Origin: an uncultured Clostridia bacterium
GTDB lineage: Bacteria; Bacillota; Clostridia; Christensenellales; CAG-314
DNA length: 56,446 bases
Direction of reading: 5' to 3'
NCBI GenBank assembly: GCA_947053925.1
Contig: CAMRUG010000009.1
Coordinates: 1 to 56,446, forward strand
The translations under genes were made by a program, and so were the position numbers. Shown in pieces: positions 29,129 to 38,167 of this stretch (positions are counted from its first letter, which is position 1; each line of letters opens with the position of its first letter). The notes beneath the pieces are model-generated. The model was not told where the DNA came from. It was given only the letters and a program-made list of their open reading frames with translations, and did not search any database.

Positions 29129-29621
29129 TTTAATTCTAGTGCTGTTATTGTGCGTTATGTTTATTCTTGCATTAACAGGGTGTGAGAGGAATTATAAAGT
29201 CGATAATGTTTCTTTTTCTGTTTATGGATATAGTTCATGGTCGGTAGATTATAAATTTGATATAAGCGGTTTACCTAAAGGCAGATGCGAATTTGAATTT
29301 ACATACAAACTGATTGACGATAATTTAAAGGTTATTTATTCTGGTAAAGAAGAGGTAAAAGTAACTGTTAAAGATGATGTTGTAAAAGTTGGCGGATATT
29401 TGGACTTGCCTAGAAGTGCTTTTGAAAATGCAGAAGACGTAAAATATATCAGAATATCTGATATTAAAATTCTGTCGACTGTCAACGACAATGCTAGCAG
29501 ATTGAAACCTTATGCAATAACAATAGGCGTAATCTCTTTGCTCGGCGCAGTTGCGCTGATTACATTGTGCGCTGTCAATGAATATAAGAACAAGCAAAAC
29601 AATGACGGCGATAAGAATTAG
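29115..29621 (+). CDS. Putative lipoprotein with C-terminal membrane span
   Basis: A 168-residue protein. The signal peptide MKKFSLILVLLLCVMFILA ends in lipobox LTGC (Cys23). The mature part is a beta-rich domain with FEFTYKLIDDNLKVIYSG and EEVKVTVKDD. A C-terminal span (AITIGVISLLGAVALITLCA) leaves a Lys/Asn tail. It would therefore be anchored at both ends on the outer face of the membrane. It is translated in overlap with the upstream four-span protein, so the two probably act together. Family unknown. Confidence 0.75.
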   Translation: MKKFSLILVLLLCVMFILALTGCERNYKVDNVSFSVYGYSSWSVDYKFDISGLPKGRCEFEFTYKLIDDNLKVIYSGKEEVKVTVKDDVVKVGGYLDLPRSAFENAEDVKYIRISDIKILSTVNDNASRLKPYAITIGVISLLGAVALITLCAVNEYKNKQNNDGDKN

Positions 29622-29895
29622 CAAATAATCAATTTTTGGTTGCTTTTGTTTATACTTTAGTATTGACAATTGTGTGTATGAAATAACGGCGGTCATTGCT
29701 TGTTTGTTGCAAAATACTTGTGTAGGTAAAAGAATACGCCTTTGCGTTACAATAAAAAAAACAGTGATTCTTTAAAAAAAGGTGTGCAATAAACGTGCGT
29801 TCAGTTTGTTAATTATATATCGGTAATTTTTAATAAACAAATATATAAATAGACTGTCGCATTGAGTGCAATGTGGATTTGCGAGCAATTACACA
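29622..29895. other. AT-rich spacer between convergent units
   Basis: Nothing clearly coding in the stretch before the rplI-side hairpin at 29896. No repeat or RNA that I can support. Confidence 0.5.
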
Positions 29896-29931
29896 AAAAA
29901 AGACGTTGAGAAATAAAATCAACGTCTTTTT
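29896..29931 (-). terminator. rplI terminator (bidirectional hairpin)
   Basis: AAAAGACGTTGA pairs with TCAACGTCTTTT. T-runs occur on both exits, longer on the minus strand. It lies between converging transcripts. Confidence 0.8.
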
Positions 29932-30018
29932 GTAGTAAATGCACAGAAACGTTTAATGCAACAAACACTTTTGCATATTGTTACACATGTACTTTTGTTG
30001 TATCGAGCAAGTAAAATA

Positions 30019-30456
30019 CTATTCGACCGTTACCGTAATAGTAGTAGATATTTCCGCATACATTTTTACCGTTACTTGATAATTGCCCGTTACTCTTATC
30101 GGGTCTTTTAGTACAACTTGTTTTTTGTCTACAGAGTATCCCAGTTTGTTAAGTTCTTCGGCAATTTCTTTGTTGGTAATGCTGCCGTACATTTTGCCTT
30201 GAGAGCCTTTTGATGCAGTAATAGTAACAACTTGTCCTTTTAATTTTTTGGCATCGTCTAACGCTTTTTGTTTTTCTTCCGCTTTTTGACGTTCGAGCGC
30301 TTTGTTTTTTATTGCTACAGAGTTAATAGTATCTGCCGTTGCTACGACGCCCAATCCTTTTTTCAGCAAGAAATTATTTGCATATCCGTCGGAAACGTTT
30401 ATTATCTCGCCTTTTTTTCCTTGACCTTTTACGTCTTGTAATAATAAAACTTTCAT
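30019..30456 (-). CDS. rplI: 50S ribosomal protein L9
   Basis: A 145-residue L9. The N-terminal rRNA-binding domain is MKVLLLQDVKGQGKKGEIINVSDGYANNFLL in pattern, followed by a long Lys/Glu/Ala helix and a C-terminal domain. It stands alone here rather than with dnaB or a gdpP-type gene. GGAGAG precedes the ATG, and it has its own consensus promoter and terminator. Confidence 0.96.
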   Translation of the reverse strand: MKVLLLQDVKGQGKKGEIINVSDGYANNFLLKKGLGVVATADTINSVAIKNKALERQKAEEKQKALDDAKKLKGQVVTITASKGSQGKMYGSITNKEIAEELNKLGYSVDKKQVVLKDPIRVTGNYQVTVKMYAEISTTITVTVE

Positions 30457-30551
30457 ATCTCTCTCCGTACTTATTATTGTTAAAATAAATGCTGGTAGTT
30501 TTGCGATAAATCAAAAAATTGTAAATGTCTAAAGTATAACGATTTTAATCT

Positions 30552-30580
30552 ATTATATATCAACTTGCGTTTTAAGTCAA
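30552..30580 (-). promoter_or_regulatory. rplI promoter
   Basis: On the minus strand TTGACT (30580-30575), 17-bp spacer, TATAAT (30557-30552). About 90 bp before the ATG. Confidence 0.8.
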
Positions 30581-30700
30581 TTGATTGCAATACACGGGAA
30601 ATTGCAGTGATAATAATAGATAATGTTGTTTTGCTGTAATTCAGATGAAAGGTATTATTTATTTATTGATTGTAAACAATTAAAGCAGGAGGATATAATT

Positions 30701-30859
30701 ATGAAAAACCAACAAACAATTATGTGCGATGTCGAAGCTTGCAAGTATCACAACGATAAAAAATGCTGCTGCAATTTGGAACAAATTACGGTTTCTCCTT
30801 GCAATGATTGCGAAACGGCGCATTACTGCAAAGATTACGAAAAGAAGTCGAGTTACTGA
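30701..30859 (+). CDS. DUF1540 small Cys-rich protein
   Basis: A 52-residue protein with the DUF1540 pattern: CDVEACKYHNDKKCCC, then ITVSPCNDCETAHYCKDY. Eight or more Cys are likely metal ligands. DUF1540 proteins are common in spore formers and their function is unknown. AGGAGG at 30689-30694 fixes the ATG at 30701; an earlier in-frame ATG has no site. It is monocistronic with a strong terminator. Confidence 0.88.
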   Translation: MKNQQTIMCDVEACKYHNDKKCCCNLEQITVSPCNDCETAHYCKDYEKKSSY

Positions 30860-30867
30860 GTAGCAGT

Positions 30868-30901
30868 TAAAAGACTTTTCCTTTGCGGAAAAGTCTTTTA
30901 G
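30868..30901 (+). terminator. Rho-independent terminator
   Basis: AAAAGACTTTTCC pairs with GGAAAAGTCTTTT around TTTGC. It ends the DUF1540 gene. Confidence 0.9.
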
Positions 30902-30976
30902 TATAATAGTATTATTTTTGTTTTAGTAATCGGAAAAAAGTGAAATATTGTGTATATTATCCCAATCGGTTTTTAC

Positions 30977-31005
30977 TTGACACTTTTTATGCAAAATTAT
31001 AAAAT
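30977..31005 (+). promoter_or_regulatory. prs promoter
   Basis: TTGACA at 30977-30982, 17-bp spacer, TAAAAT at 31000-31005. About 80-90 nt of leader precede prs. Confidence 0.7.
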
Positions 31006-31094
31006 TAAACTAATAATAGTATCACGCCTTACGGTATTTTATTTTAGCGGCTTGACGGTTTTGTATAATTGACAATTAGGTATTCGGGGGAACA

Positions 31095-32048
31095 ATGCTC
31101 AATCAAATTCACGGTGCAATCAAGATTTTCGCAGGTAATGCCAGCAAAAAGTTGGCGCAATCGATTTGCTCGCAACTCGATTTGGAATTAGGCAAAATGG
31201 ACGTCGGTAAATTTTCCGACGGCGAAACATCTGTAAATATTAAAGAATCCGTACGCGGCTGCGACGTGTTTATCGTACAGTCTACAAATACTCCTGTAAA
31301 CGATAATTTGATGGAGTTGCTTATTATCATAGACGCCTGTAAACGCGCTTCTGCGGGGCGTATAACGGCTGTAGTTCCGTACTTCGGATATGCACGCCAA
31401 GACCGCAAAGCGAGAGCAAGAGACCCTATTTCGGCAAAGCTGGTGGCGGATATACTTCAAACTGCAGGCGCTAACCGTGTTTTGACAATGGATTTGCACA
31501 GCAGTCAGTTGCAGGGATTTTTCAATATCCCCGTAGATAACCTTATGGGAATGCCCGTAATTGCCAAACATTTTAAGTCGGTTGGCGTACCGGATAATCT
31601 TACAATCGTCAGTCCTGATACCGGAAGCGTTGTCCGTAGCAGAGCTTTGGCGTCGCGGTTCGATGCTCCTTTAGCAATTATTGACAAACGCCGTCCGCGC
31701 GCAAACGTTATGGAAGTAATGAACGTTGTAGGCGACGTAAAAGGGCGTATGTGCTTGATGTTGGACGATATGATTGATACGGCAGGAACTATTTGTCAAG
31801 GCGCGCAAGCGTTAGTGGATAACGGTGCGAGCGAAGTAATTGCGTGTTGTACGCACGCAGTATTGTCCGGTCCCGCTATCGAACGTCTTGAAGCAAGTCC
31901 GCTTTCTAAAATCGTGGTTTTGGATACAATAGACTTGCCTGCCGAAAAGCGTATAGGTAAGATAGAGATTGTTACCATTGCCGATTTGTTTGCGGAAGCA
32001 ATCGAGCGTGTTTATACCGATTTGCCCGTATCTAAACTTTACGAATAA
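31095..32048 (+). CDS. prs: Ribose-phosphate pyrophosphokinase (PRPP synthase)
   Basis: A 317-residue enzyme that makes PRPP from ribose 5-phosphate and ATP for nucleotide, His and Trp synthesis. Signatures are [29 protein letters not shown], the metal-binding [11 protein letters not shown], the flexible loop DKRRP, and the PRPP loop [10 protein letters not shown]. Standard length. The start has GGGGAA just upstream. Alone between its own promoter and terminator; the usual partner glmU is absent. Confidence 0.96.
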   Translation: MLNQIHGAIKIFAGNASKKLAQSICSQLDLELGKMDVGKFSDGETSVNIKESVRGCDVFIVQSTNTPVNDNLMELLIIIDACKRASAGRITAVVPYFGYARQDRKARARDPISAKLVADILQTAGANRVLTMDLHSSQLQGFFNIPVDNLMGMPVIAKHFKSVGVPDNLTIVSPDTGSVVRSRALASRFDAPLAIIDKRRPRANVMEVMNVVGDVKGRMCLMLDDMIDTAGTICQGAQALVDNGASEVIACCTHAVLSGPAIERLEASPLSKIVVLDTIDLPAEKRIGKIEIVTIADLFAEAIERVYTDLPVSKLYE

Positions 32049-32060
32049 TTTAAATTTTTT

Positions 32061-32090
32061 GACGGACTGATTTCAGTCCGTCTTATTATA
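32061..32090 (+). terminator. prs terminator
   Basis: GACGGACT pairs with AGTCCGTC, then TTATTATATTT. The T-run is interrupted. Confidence 0.75.
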
Positions 32091-32272
32091 TTTCATTTTT
32101 TTGTATGTGAATGTGTCGATGCGATTTTTGAAGAATAATCGTAATTTGTAAATACACTAAAAAGTGTATAGATATAAACTGTTTTAATTTAATTGTGCTC
32201 GACAATTAAAGTCATTTGTTATTTTTACTATTTTGTTATTTTTATTAAAATTTCTGTTAATAATTGCCTATT

Positions 32273-32737
32273 ATGAAACGATTTATTGTGGCGGCTATTT
32301 TAACTGTAGTGATTTTAGGAACACTGGGATATTTTTTGCCGCAATCATTTGATAAGGTTGCAACTAAATATATGCCGCAAGATTCTTCCGTCAGTTTGTA
32401 TTGCCGTGATACATCTTTGGATTATGTCGATATGGGAATCGGCAAAAAAGTTACTTGCCGCTTATCGGATTACGGCAAAACCGTTGCGTGTTGTTCGCAG
32501 ATAGACGGCGTTAGCGTAAGTTTTGCACAATCGCGTTCTTATGTTGACGAGATTATAAAGAAGTTAAACGTAACTGTCGTTTCCTATCAGCAATGTAACG
32601 ATGTAATTGTAATTTGCGGTGTAAGCAAATTTATCGATAACGGCATTATGCTTGACGGACAATATGTAAATATCCAAATAGCATATTCTTGCGGTACCGT
32701 TACGGTGGGTTCGCCGCTTATTTTGGGCGACTATTAA
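32273..32737 (+). CDS. Membrane-anchored secreted protein (hypothetical, possibly YwmB-like)
   Basis: A 154-residue protein with one N-terminal span (FIVAAILTVVILGTLGYFL) and an extracytoplasmic mixed domain with several Cys. The end, FIDNGIMLDGQYVNIQIAY, faintly recalls YwmB-type proteins found near spoIID-spoIIQ in spore formers, and the next gene is SpoIIQ-like; this is inference from context. No Shine-Dalgarno precedes the ATG at 32273. A -10-like TAATAAT lies about 18 bases upstream, so it may be nearly leaderless. Confidence 0.6.
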   Translation: MKRFIVAAILTVVILGTLGYFLPQSFDKVATKYMPQDSSVSLYCRDTSLDYVDMGIGKKVTCRLSDYGKTVACCSQIDGVSVSFAQSRSYVDEIIKKLNVTVVSYQQCNDVIVICGVSKFIDNGIMLDGQYVNIQIAYSCGTVTVGSPLILGDY

Positions 32738-32878
32738 GCGTTGCGCAAGTTGATTCTCACAAAATTGTGCAATTGTAAAATGTATAAGGCAAAAACTGAT
32801 TGAAAAAAATATTGTAAAGCGAGTATAAAACTTTAATATCAAGGTAACAATTTCAACAAATAAATACGGAGGCAAACA

Positions 32879-33538
32879 ATGAATTCTACAAAAAAGACAA
32901 ACAAATTTACAAGATTTTTACGCAATAATGCGGCGTTACTGTTGCTTATCTTTTGCGTATTGGCAATAGCCGCGGTGGTGTTGGCTGTTACTCTTACAAA
33001 TAAACCCGCACCCTCTATTCCCGATAATCCGGTAGTAGAAAAACCCGATGACGGTGATAAAGATCCCGATCCCGTTATAAAAGATAAGGTAAAAGTGTAT
33101 TTTGCTAAACCTTTAAATTATACTTCGGTCGGAATGGAATATGTTGACGGAAAAGACGTGTTATTTGTCAGCAATTCTACTTTGGGCGGTTATTGCTATC
33201 ACAAAGGTATAGACCTTATTGCCACAGACGGAACGGAAGTTGCATCTATGTATGACGGAACAGTGTTGGACGTGAAAAATACCTTCGAAATGGGCTACGA
33301 AGTTACAATTGACCACGGAGACAACGTTATTGCAACGTATGCTTCGCTTAACGACATACAGGTGGTAAAAGGTCAAAACGTTAAAAAAGGCGACAAAATA
33401 GGCGTTGCAAGTACAACCGCTTCTAACGAATTTATGGACGGAGCGCACGTTCACTTGGAGGTTACCAAGGACGGCAAAACGGTTGACCCGATGCCGTATG
33501 TTAAAGGCGAAATCTTCCGCGAAGTTGAACAGGATTAA
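32879..33538 (+). CDS. M23 metallopeptidase, SpoIIQ-like
   Basis: A 219-residue protein. One N-terminal span (about 19-41) is followed by a Pro/Asp linker and a LytM/M23 domain. The zinc-site residues are present: His108 and Asp112 (HKGID), and His190/His192 (AHVHLE). Single-span M23 proteins of this size in spore formers include SpoIIQ, which works with SpoIIIAH across the engulfment membranes. The domain keeps its catalytic residues, as in clostridial SpoIIQ and unlike the degenerate Bacillus one. CGGAGG precedes the ATG. It could instead be a general cell-wall endopeptidase, but spoIIGA and sigE nearby favour a sporulation role. Confidence 0.75.
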   Translation: MNSTKKTNKFTRFLRNNAALLLLIFCVLAIAAVVLAVTLTNKPAPSIPDNPVVEKPDDGDKDPDPVIKDKVKVYFAKPLNYTSVGMEYVDGKDVLFVSNSTLGGYCYHKGIDLIATDGTEVASMYDGTVLDVKNTFEMGYEVTIDHGDNVIATYASLNDIQVVKGQNVKKGDKIGVASTTASNEFMDGAHVHLEVTKDGKTVDPMPYVKGEIFREVEQD

Positions 33539-33579
33539 AATTGATTGTAAGACTATTTTAGAAATTTGGCAGAAATTTT

Positions 33580-33616
33580 AAAAAGTGCAAGGATTAAACA
33601 ATCTTTGCACTTTTTG
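33580..33616 (+). terminator. Rho-independent terminator
   Basis: AAAAAGTGCAAGGATT pairs with AATCTTTGCACTTTTT around a short loop, then a T-rich tail. It ends the M23 gene. Confidence 0.92.
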
Positions 33617-33674
33617 TTTGTCGGATTTTTTGTAACTATGATAGCCTAGTTTCTGGTAGTCGAAGACAATTTTT

Positions 33675-33733
33675 ATTGTCGTCTTTTGCAACAAAAATTG
33701 TTGAGCTACCGGTAGGCGAAAACAATTTTTATT
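33675..33733 (+). repeat. 59-bp dispersed intergenic repeat, copy A
   Basis: Aligns without gaps to 44920-44978, with 46 of 59 bases identical by eye. The shared core is TTTGCAACAAAAATTG, then GAG, and AGCGAA or GGCGAA. The A copy also folds on itself, because CAATTTTT and AAAAATTG occur on both sides. It follows a terminator, as copy B does. Confidence 0.65.
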
Positions 33734-33746
33734 ACGAAAACCACTG

Positions 33747-34484
33747 TCAAACACCGGCAGTCTTTTGCGCTTTTATTAACAACATCATCGGTCTGCGCAT
33801 TTCATTTTCCATTTCGGGTAGTTCTCTCATATTTTCCGGAGGCATAGCTTCTTCTATTGCTTTAATCTCAAATCCGCACTGTAATAAGCTGTTTAGAATT
33901 TGCGTTAACGTATGGTGTTGTTTTATTACTTCCTTATCTAAAAAATTGGTTTTTCTTTCTCCCGAATAGAAATAGTTGTCGATTGCCCAATACAGCGCTT
34001 TTCCGTTACTGTCATATATCCAGTCTTCGTTTATTCCCGCAGTAAAACAAGGATGCTCTATATTAAATAAAAAGAGTCCGCCTGTTTTCAATGTTTTGTA
34101 AACATTTTGATATACTTCTTTCAAATTTGCGATATAGTGGAGTACAAGATTTGAAATTACCAAATCAAATTGATTGTTCGGGTAATCGTATTCTTCTATA
34201 TTACACACTCTGTATTCAATTTGTCCGTCCTGATTTATCCGTTTTGCGGTTTCAATCATTTTACTGCTTCCGTCTATGCCGAGCACGCTATCGGCGCCCG
34301 TTTCAATTGCATATTTGCAGTGCCAGCCGTAACCGCATCCCAAATCCAGCACTCTCTTGTTTTTCAAATTTGGAAAAAGCCTTTGAAGTTGGTGCCATTC
34401 GCCTGCCGCTGTTAGTCCGCCTTTGCTTCTTGACATATTTGAGTATGCTTTAAAAAAGGTATCGTCGTCATAAATATTACTCAT
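33747..34484 (-). CDS. Class I SAM-dependent methyltransferase
   Basis: A 245-residue methyltransferase. Motif I is VLDLGCGYGWH (45-55), followed by an acidic SAM-ribose strand (VLGIDGSS), motif IV FDLVISNLVLHYI and the post motif TLKTGGLFLFNIEHP. The N-terminal part MSNIYDDDTFFKAYSNMSRSKGGL is typical of small-molecule or unassigned methyltransferases. AAAGGAG precedes the ATG at 34484; a longer frame has no site. The substrate is unknown. It is opposite in direction to the flanking sporulation genes. Confidence 0.88.
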   Translation of the reverse strand: MSNIYDDDTFFKAYSNMSRSKGGLTAAGEWHQLQRLFPNLKNKRVLDLGCGYGWHCKYAIETGADSVLGIDGSSKMIETAKRINQDGQIEYRVCNIEEYDYPNNQFDLVISNLVLHYIANLKEVYQNVYKTLKTGGLFLFNIEHPCFTAGINEDWIYDSNGKALYWAIDNYFYSGERKTNFLDKEVIKQHHTLTQILNSLLQCGFEIKAIEEAMPPENMRELPEMENEMRRPMMLLIKAQKTAGV

Positions 34485-34693
34485 ATTCGCTCCTTTTGCT
34501 AACCAAACTTGCGGGATATTTAATATCATTATAAAATATTTAATCAAAAAAGTAAATGCAACTTTGCTGACTTGCTTACAAAATTACAATACTTTACAAA
34601 TTTGTTTTGAATGATTTGACGCTTTTTACAAAAAACTTCTCTCTACAACAAAAGTTACAATTTGTCGTCTTTTTATTCGGATAAAATGTCCTT

Positions 34694-35476
34694 ATGGACG
34701 TTTATATCGAATACGTTATAGCCGACAACTTTGTAATAGACGCGTTGATACTTTTTGCGGCGGCATTAACGCTCAGGATACCGTACAAGAAGTACCGTAT
34801 TGTTCTCGGCGCGCTTGTGGGTGCGGCGTGTGCCGTAGTAAGCGCGTTTGTGGAAGGCTGGTTGGTTTATTTGGTTAAAACAGCGTGTCTTGTTTTGATG
34901 TGTATAACTGCGGTTGGTTTCGGCAAAAAGCTTTTTTGGTATATTTTGCTGACGGTTGCATACACTTTTGTGCTAGGCGGCGCAATAGTGGCGATTTTCC
35001 ATTTTTGCAATATCGGTTATGTAACCGAAAACGGTGAGTTTTATCAACTGAAAGTTCCGTTATTTGTATACGTTTTAGCAGTAAGTCTTGTCGCGTTCTT
35101 GTGTTATTCGGTGGTTTTTTATTTGAAACAGGCAAAAAAAATTGCTCCGCATATTGTCAACATCCTTCTCACTTTGGATAAGGAGTACAAATTGACGGGT
35201 TATTGCGACAGCGGCAATACTTTAACTTACGAGGGTATACCCGTTTGCTTTGTTACGAAAAAATTTTCGGGCTTTGCCGATTACTTTGCAAAACAAACGC
35301 TTGCCGGACAGGCGGTAGAAATTGAAGTTACTACGGTCGTTGGCAGTAAGAAAGTAATGGCAGTCAAAGCCGTTGCCGCCGCTAACGGACATACAGAAAA
35401 CGTGTACTTGGCGTTACCTGCCGAAAAGTGTCAGTCTATGTTCAATATTCTACTGTCAAACGTGTTTATTAAGTAA
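34694..35476 (+). CDS. spoIIGA: Pro-sigma-E processing protease
   Basis: A 260-residue membrane aspartic protease. Five N-terminal spans (about 1-140) are followed by a soluble protease half with YCDSGNTL, where Asp172 is the catalytic residue. Its job is to cleave pro-sigma-E at the septum after a signal from the forespore. There is no Shine-Dalgarno. A TAAAAT -10-like element at 34682-34687 would put the transcript start almost at the ATG, so it may be leaderless. TTTGTCGTC at 34661-34669 resembles a Spo0A box, as expected for spoIIG. sigE is downstream, but across a 321-bp gap instead of the usual close spacing. Confidence 0.88.
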   Translation: MDVYIEYVIADNFVIDALILFAAALTLRIPYKKYRIVLGALVGAACAVVSAFVEGWLVYLVKTACLVLMCITAVGFGKKLFWYILLTVAYTFVLGGAIVAIFHFCNIGYVTENGEFYQLKVPLFVYVLAVSLVAFLCYSVVFYLKQAKKIAPHIVNILLTLDKEYKLTGYCDSGNTLTYEGIPVCFVTKKFSGFADYFAKQTLAGQAVEIEVTTVVGSKKVMAVKAVAAANGHTENVYLALPAEKCQSMFNILLSNVFIK

Positions 35477-35797
35477 TAACCGCTAACACTTTAGATAAAT
35501 TTGAAAGTTGTTTAATCGGTCTTTTAAAACAATAAAAAAGTTAGATTGACGGTTTAAAATTGTAAACATATTGAGTAAAAACTCTACTGATTACGGTTTG
35601 GAATATTATTGCAAAAAACATAATTAAGGAAATGTTAGAGACATTGAACGAGGGATTGTATTTAATACTTAAAGTCAGTTTCATTGCTTAAAAAGTTTAT
35701 TAACTAATTAAGTAAGCGTATGTCAATCCCTAACAAACTAATCAGATAACTTAAAACAAAGATAATTTTTTATAATGTTAAAGGATAGGTGTAAACT
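35477..35797. other. 321-bp gap between spoIIGA and sigE
   Basis: No coding frame or terminator hairpin is seen. A TATAAT sits at 35771-35776 just before sigE but has no -35 at standard spacing. The gap is longer than the tight spoIIGA-sigE coupling usual in spore formers. Confidence 0.5.
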
Positions 35798-36502
35798 ATG
35801 AAAATGCTGGAATTGCTAAAAAAATTGCTCAGAAGTCTATCGCTGTCAGAAAAAACAACGCATTATCTTTGCGGAGCGGAAGCGTTGCCGCATCCGTTAT
35901 CTCAGGAAGAAGAAGCGGTTTTGCTTGCCGCTATCCAAAACGGCGATAATATAGCCAAGGACAAACTTGTTGAACACAACTTAAGATTGGTCGTGTTCCT
36001 TGCTAAGAAGTTTGAAAGCAGCGGCGTCGATATGGAAGATTTGGTTTCCGTCGGAACGATAGGACTAATAAAAGCGATAAACAGTTTTAAGGCGGAAAAA
36101 CAAATAAAACTTGCTACTTATGCAAGCCGCTGTATCGAAAATGAAATACTGATGTATCTTAGAAAACTGTCCAAACGCAAAGCCGAAGTGAGCCTTGACG
36201 AACCGCTTAACGTAGACGGCGACGGTAACGAGTTGCTTCTTGCGGATATTTTGGGTACGGATTCAGACGCTATTTACACACACGTAGAAAGTCAGGTAGA
36301 ACGTCAACTGCTTGAAGAAGGATTAAAAAGGCTGTCTAAGCGCGAACAGCAAATTATAGAAATGCGTTTCGGTCTGGACGGCGAGGACGAACGAACGCAA
36401 AAAGAAGTTGCCGACCTGCTAGGGATTTCTCAATCGTACATATCCCGTCTGGAAAAGAAGATTATCGGTAGACTAAAAAAAGAAATAAGCAAATTGGTGT
36501 AA
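35798..36502 (+). CDS. sigE: RNA polymerase sporulation sigma factor sigma-E (pro-protein)
   Basis: A 234-residue sigma-70 family factor for the early mother cell. The hydrophobic-basic pro-sequence runs to about residue 27 ([16 protein letters not shown]...[10 protein letters not shown]), the site SpoIIGA cuts. Region 2 is [28 protein letters not shown] and [18 protein letters not shown]. Region 4 is [15 protein letters not shown] with the helix-turn-helix [20 protein letters not shown]. The ATG follows AAAGGAT. With spoIIGA it indicates an endospore former. Confidence 0.95.
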   Translation: MKMLELLKKLLRSLSLSEKTTHYLCGAEALPHPLSQEEEAVLLAAIQNGDNIAKDKLVEHNLRLVVFLAKKFESSGVDMEDLVSVGTIGLIKAINSFKAEKQIKLATYASRCIENEILMYLRKLSKRKAEVSLDEPLNVDGDGNELLLADILGTDSDAIYTHVESQVERQLLEEGLKRLSKREQQIIEMRFGLDGEDERTQKEVADLLGISQSYISRLEKKIIGRLKKEISKLV

Positions 36503-36917
36503 GCAAATTAGTATCATTAGGGCAATGAGATTAGTATTATGGTGAGCAGCGTATTTAATTTGAGTTGTCGCTTGTAAGCAGTTTTGCAAAGAAACGAATA
36601 TATATTGCTGATAAAATGAAACCTTATAAAATACCGAAAGACAAAAATCTGTCAGTAGCTATATGTGCCTTTCATTGCAAATGTGCTAAGTATTGCAATT
36701 CGAAAACTCAAATTATTATTATGTTGAATTGCGGCTAAATACAAAGTTTTAGTTCGTTTCGATATAAAAGCAAAGTTTAAATACGTTTACTTTCATATCG
36801 GTTTTAGCGTATATTTTTGCAAAGGAATCCCATCATATTTTATGTTGAACAATGTAAACATACGTTTTTGGTTTTAAAATGCCGTATAGGTTATGTTTGT
36901 TTCGACAAAATAAACAG
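36503..36917. other. 415-bp spacer between sigE and the SRP RNA
   Basis: No supported gene. A 40-codon Cys-containing frame at 36616-36738 has no ribosome site and is not called. No terminator for sigE stands out. Confidence 0.5.
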
Positions 36918-36946
36918 TTGCTTTTTTTTGCGCCGTATTGTATAAT
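36918..36946 (+). promoter_or_regulatory. SRP RNA promoter
   Basis: TTGCTT at 36918-36923, 17-bp spacer, perfect TATAAT at 36941-36946. The predicted start is near 36953, matching the RNA's 5' stem. Confidence 0.75.
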
Positions 36947-36951
36947 ATCGG

Positions 36952-37220
36952 TACTGCGCTAGGCGGGGAGCTAGCGGTGCCCTGTTGCCTACAATCCGCT
37001 AAAGTAGGGCTGAAAGTTGCAGGCGGCTTTCTGTGTGGAAAGCAGGAATTTGCAAGGAGTGTTGATATCAAGGTCTTGTGCAACGTAAATCTGTAAACCG
37101 TGTCAGGGTGGGAACACAGCAGCACTAAGCAGCACGAGCGTGTGCCACAAGGTAGCTTTGAAGTAGCCACCTACAAAGATACCGTTTCGGCATAGTCTGT
37201 CAACTGTAACGCGCAGTCTC
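36952..37220 (+). ncRNA. ffs: Signal recognition particle RNA, large Bacillus type
   Basis: About 268 nt, close to the 271 of Bacillus scRNA. It contains GCTAGGCGGGGAGCTAGCGG and TGCCCTGTTGCC, the conserved Alu-domain start, and the helix-8 core GTCAGG...GGAA...AGCAGC with a GGAA tetraloop and the symmetric CAGG/AGCAG loop that binds Ffh. The 5' ACTGCGC (36953-36959) pairs with 3' GCGCAGT (37211-37217), which defines the ends. A promoter and terminator flank it. Confidence 0.95.
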
Positions 37221-37231
37221 AGAAATTTTTA

Positions 37232-37260
37232 ACGGTTGCTTGTTGGCAATCGTTTTTTTT
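37232..37260 (+). terminator. SRP RNA terminator
   Basis: ACGGTTGC pairs with GCAATCGT (one G-U), then eight T. Confidence 0.9.
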
Positions 37261-37516
37261 AACATTATTCGGATAGTTTAATACAAATAGTTTTTGTTAA
37301 TTTTTATTGTCTTTCTTTGTACCAAGAATTATCTAGCCGCTCTCCTAACTTTTAAGTTGAGCATTGCGAATGTATAAACAAGTGTTGCATCTTTATCTTC
37401 TAATTCGCCCAACTACGCTCCGTCGGTAAGCGATGACACATTTTTCTTTTTTAGACTTCTCATCTATAAAACTTACAACTTTTATGTGGTGCTTAAACTT
37501 CTGCAAACAATTAAAC

Positions 37517-37545
37517 TTGACCGTCAACTGCAAAAATGGTACAAT
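37517..37545 (+). promoter_or_regulatory. Promoter of DUF896 gene
   Basis: TTGACC at 37517-37522, 17-bp spacer, TACAAT at 37540-37545. The stretch between 37261 and 37516 has no other feature that I can support. Confidence 0.8.
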
Positions 37546-37580
37546 GATTTTTAGTAAATATTTTATAAGGTTTGAACAAT

Positions 37581-37799
37581 ATGGAACAAAAAAAAATAGA
37601 CAGAATAAACGAACTGGCGCGTAAATCTAAAACGGCAGATGGACTTACCGAAGCGGAGAAGTGCGAACAGCAAAAATTACGTAAAGAATACTTGGAATCG
37701 TGGCGTTTGGGCGTATTGCAGACCCTTGACAATACCTACATTGTAGACGACAAAGGCAACGAACGCAAACTTCGCAGGAAGCCGGATTACAAGGAATAG
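37581..37799 (+). CDS. DUF896 family protein (YnzC-like)
   Basis: A 72-residue protein with the DUF896 pattern: RINELARKSKTADGLTEAEKCEQQKLRKEYLES, then a short C-terminal part with NTYIVDDKGNERKLRRK. Bacillus YnzC is a small helical-hairpin protein of this family with no firm function. The ATG at 37581 follows AAGG. An in-frame codon at 37572 is also possible. It lies between its own promoter and the ileS T-box. Confidence 0.88.
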   Translation: MEQKKIDRINELARKSKTADGLTEAEKCEQQKLRKEYLESWRLGVLQTLDNTYIVDDKGNERKLRRKPDYKE

Positions 37800-37839
37800 G
37801 ACAGAATTAAGCAAGGGAAACAAAATAATGCCAATTTAC

Positions 37840-37868
37840 TTGCGAAATTTATAACTATTTGCTAAAAT
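37840..37868 (+). promoter_or_regulatory. ileS T-box promoter
   Basis: TTGCGA at 37840-37845, 17-bp spacer, TAAAAT at 37863-37868, just before the T-box. Confidence 0.55.
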
Positions 37869-37884
37869 GTAAATAATTTAACAG

Positions 37885-38167
37885 TAAATACGTTTGAGCA
37901 AGGACAAGACTGCGGACGTCGGTTTGTACAGAGAGCGCGTTGTAAGCTGAAAAACGCGACTGACCGTACCGTAAGCCATCACCTTGCAAGTAGACTTGTC
38001 GAAACAGCAGTAAACAAGTACGGAAAGTAGCCCGTTATCTTACTACACGGTATAACTTGCGGATATGCAACTGTGTTCATACGCGCATATAAGCAAACGT
38101 ACTTGTTTGAAATGGTAGAACTCTTTTGTTGTGCGGAGCGTTTTTTCAAACGCCCCGCATTTTTTTG
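37885..38167 (+). promoter_or_regulatory. T-box leader (isoleucine) of ileS
   Basis: GCAAGG (37898-37903) and CCTTGC (37982-37987) close Stem I. Inside are the conserved CAGAGAGCGCG and GCTGAAAAACGCG pieces. The codon ATC at 37978-37980 fits an Ile specifier. The antiterminator bulge TGGT (38113-38116) would pair with ACCA at the tRNA end. The leader ends in a strong terminator. Uncharged tRNA-Ile should therefore allow read-through to ileS. Confidence 0.8.
38132..38167 (+). terminator. T-box regulated terminator
   Basis: TGCGGAGCGTTT pairs with AAACGCCCCGCA (one mismatch), then seven T. Confidence 0.9.

Noticed and set aside
34661..34669. Spo0A box before spoIIGA
   Set aside because: TTTGTCGTC matches only part of the TTTGTCGAA consensus, so it is mentioned in the gene entry but not called as a site.
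36616..36738. 40-codon Cys-containing frame that might be a peptide precursor
   Set aside because: No ribosome site, no maturase nearby and chance is plausible at this length.
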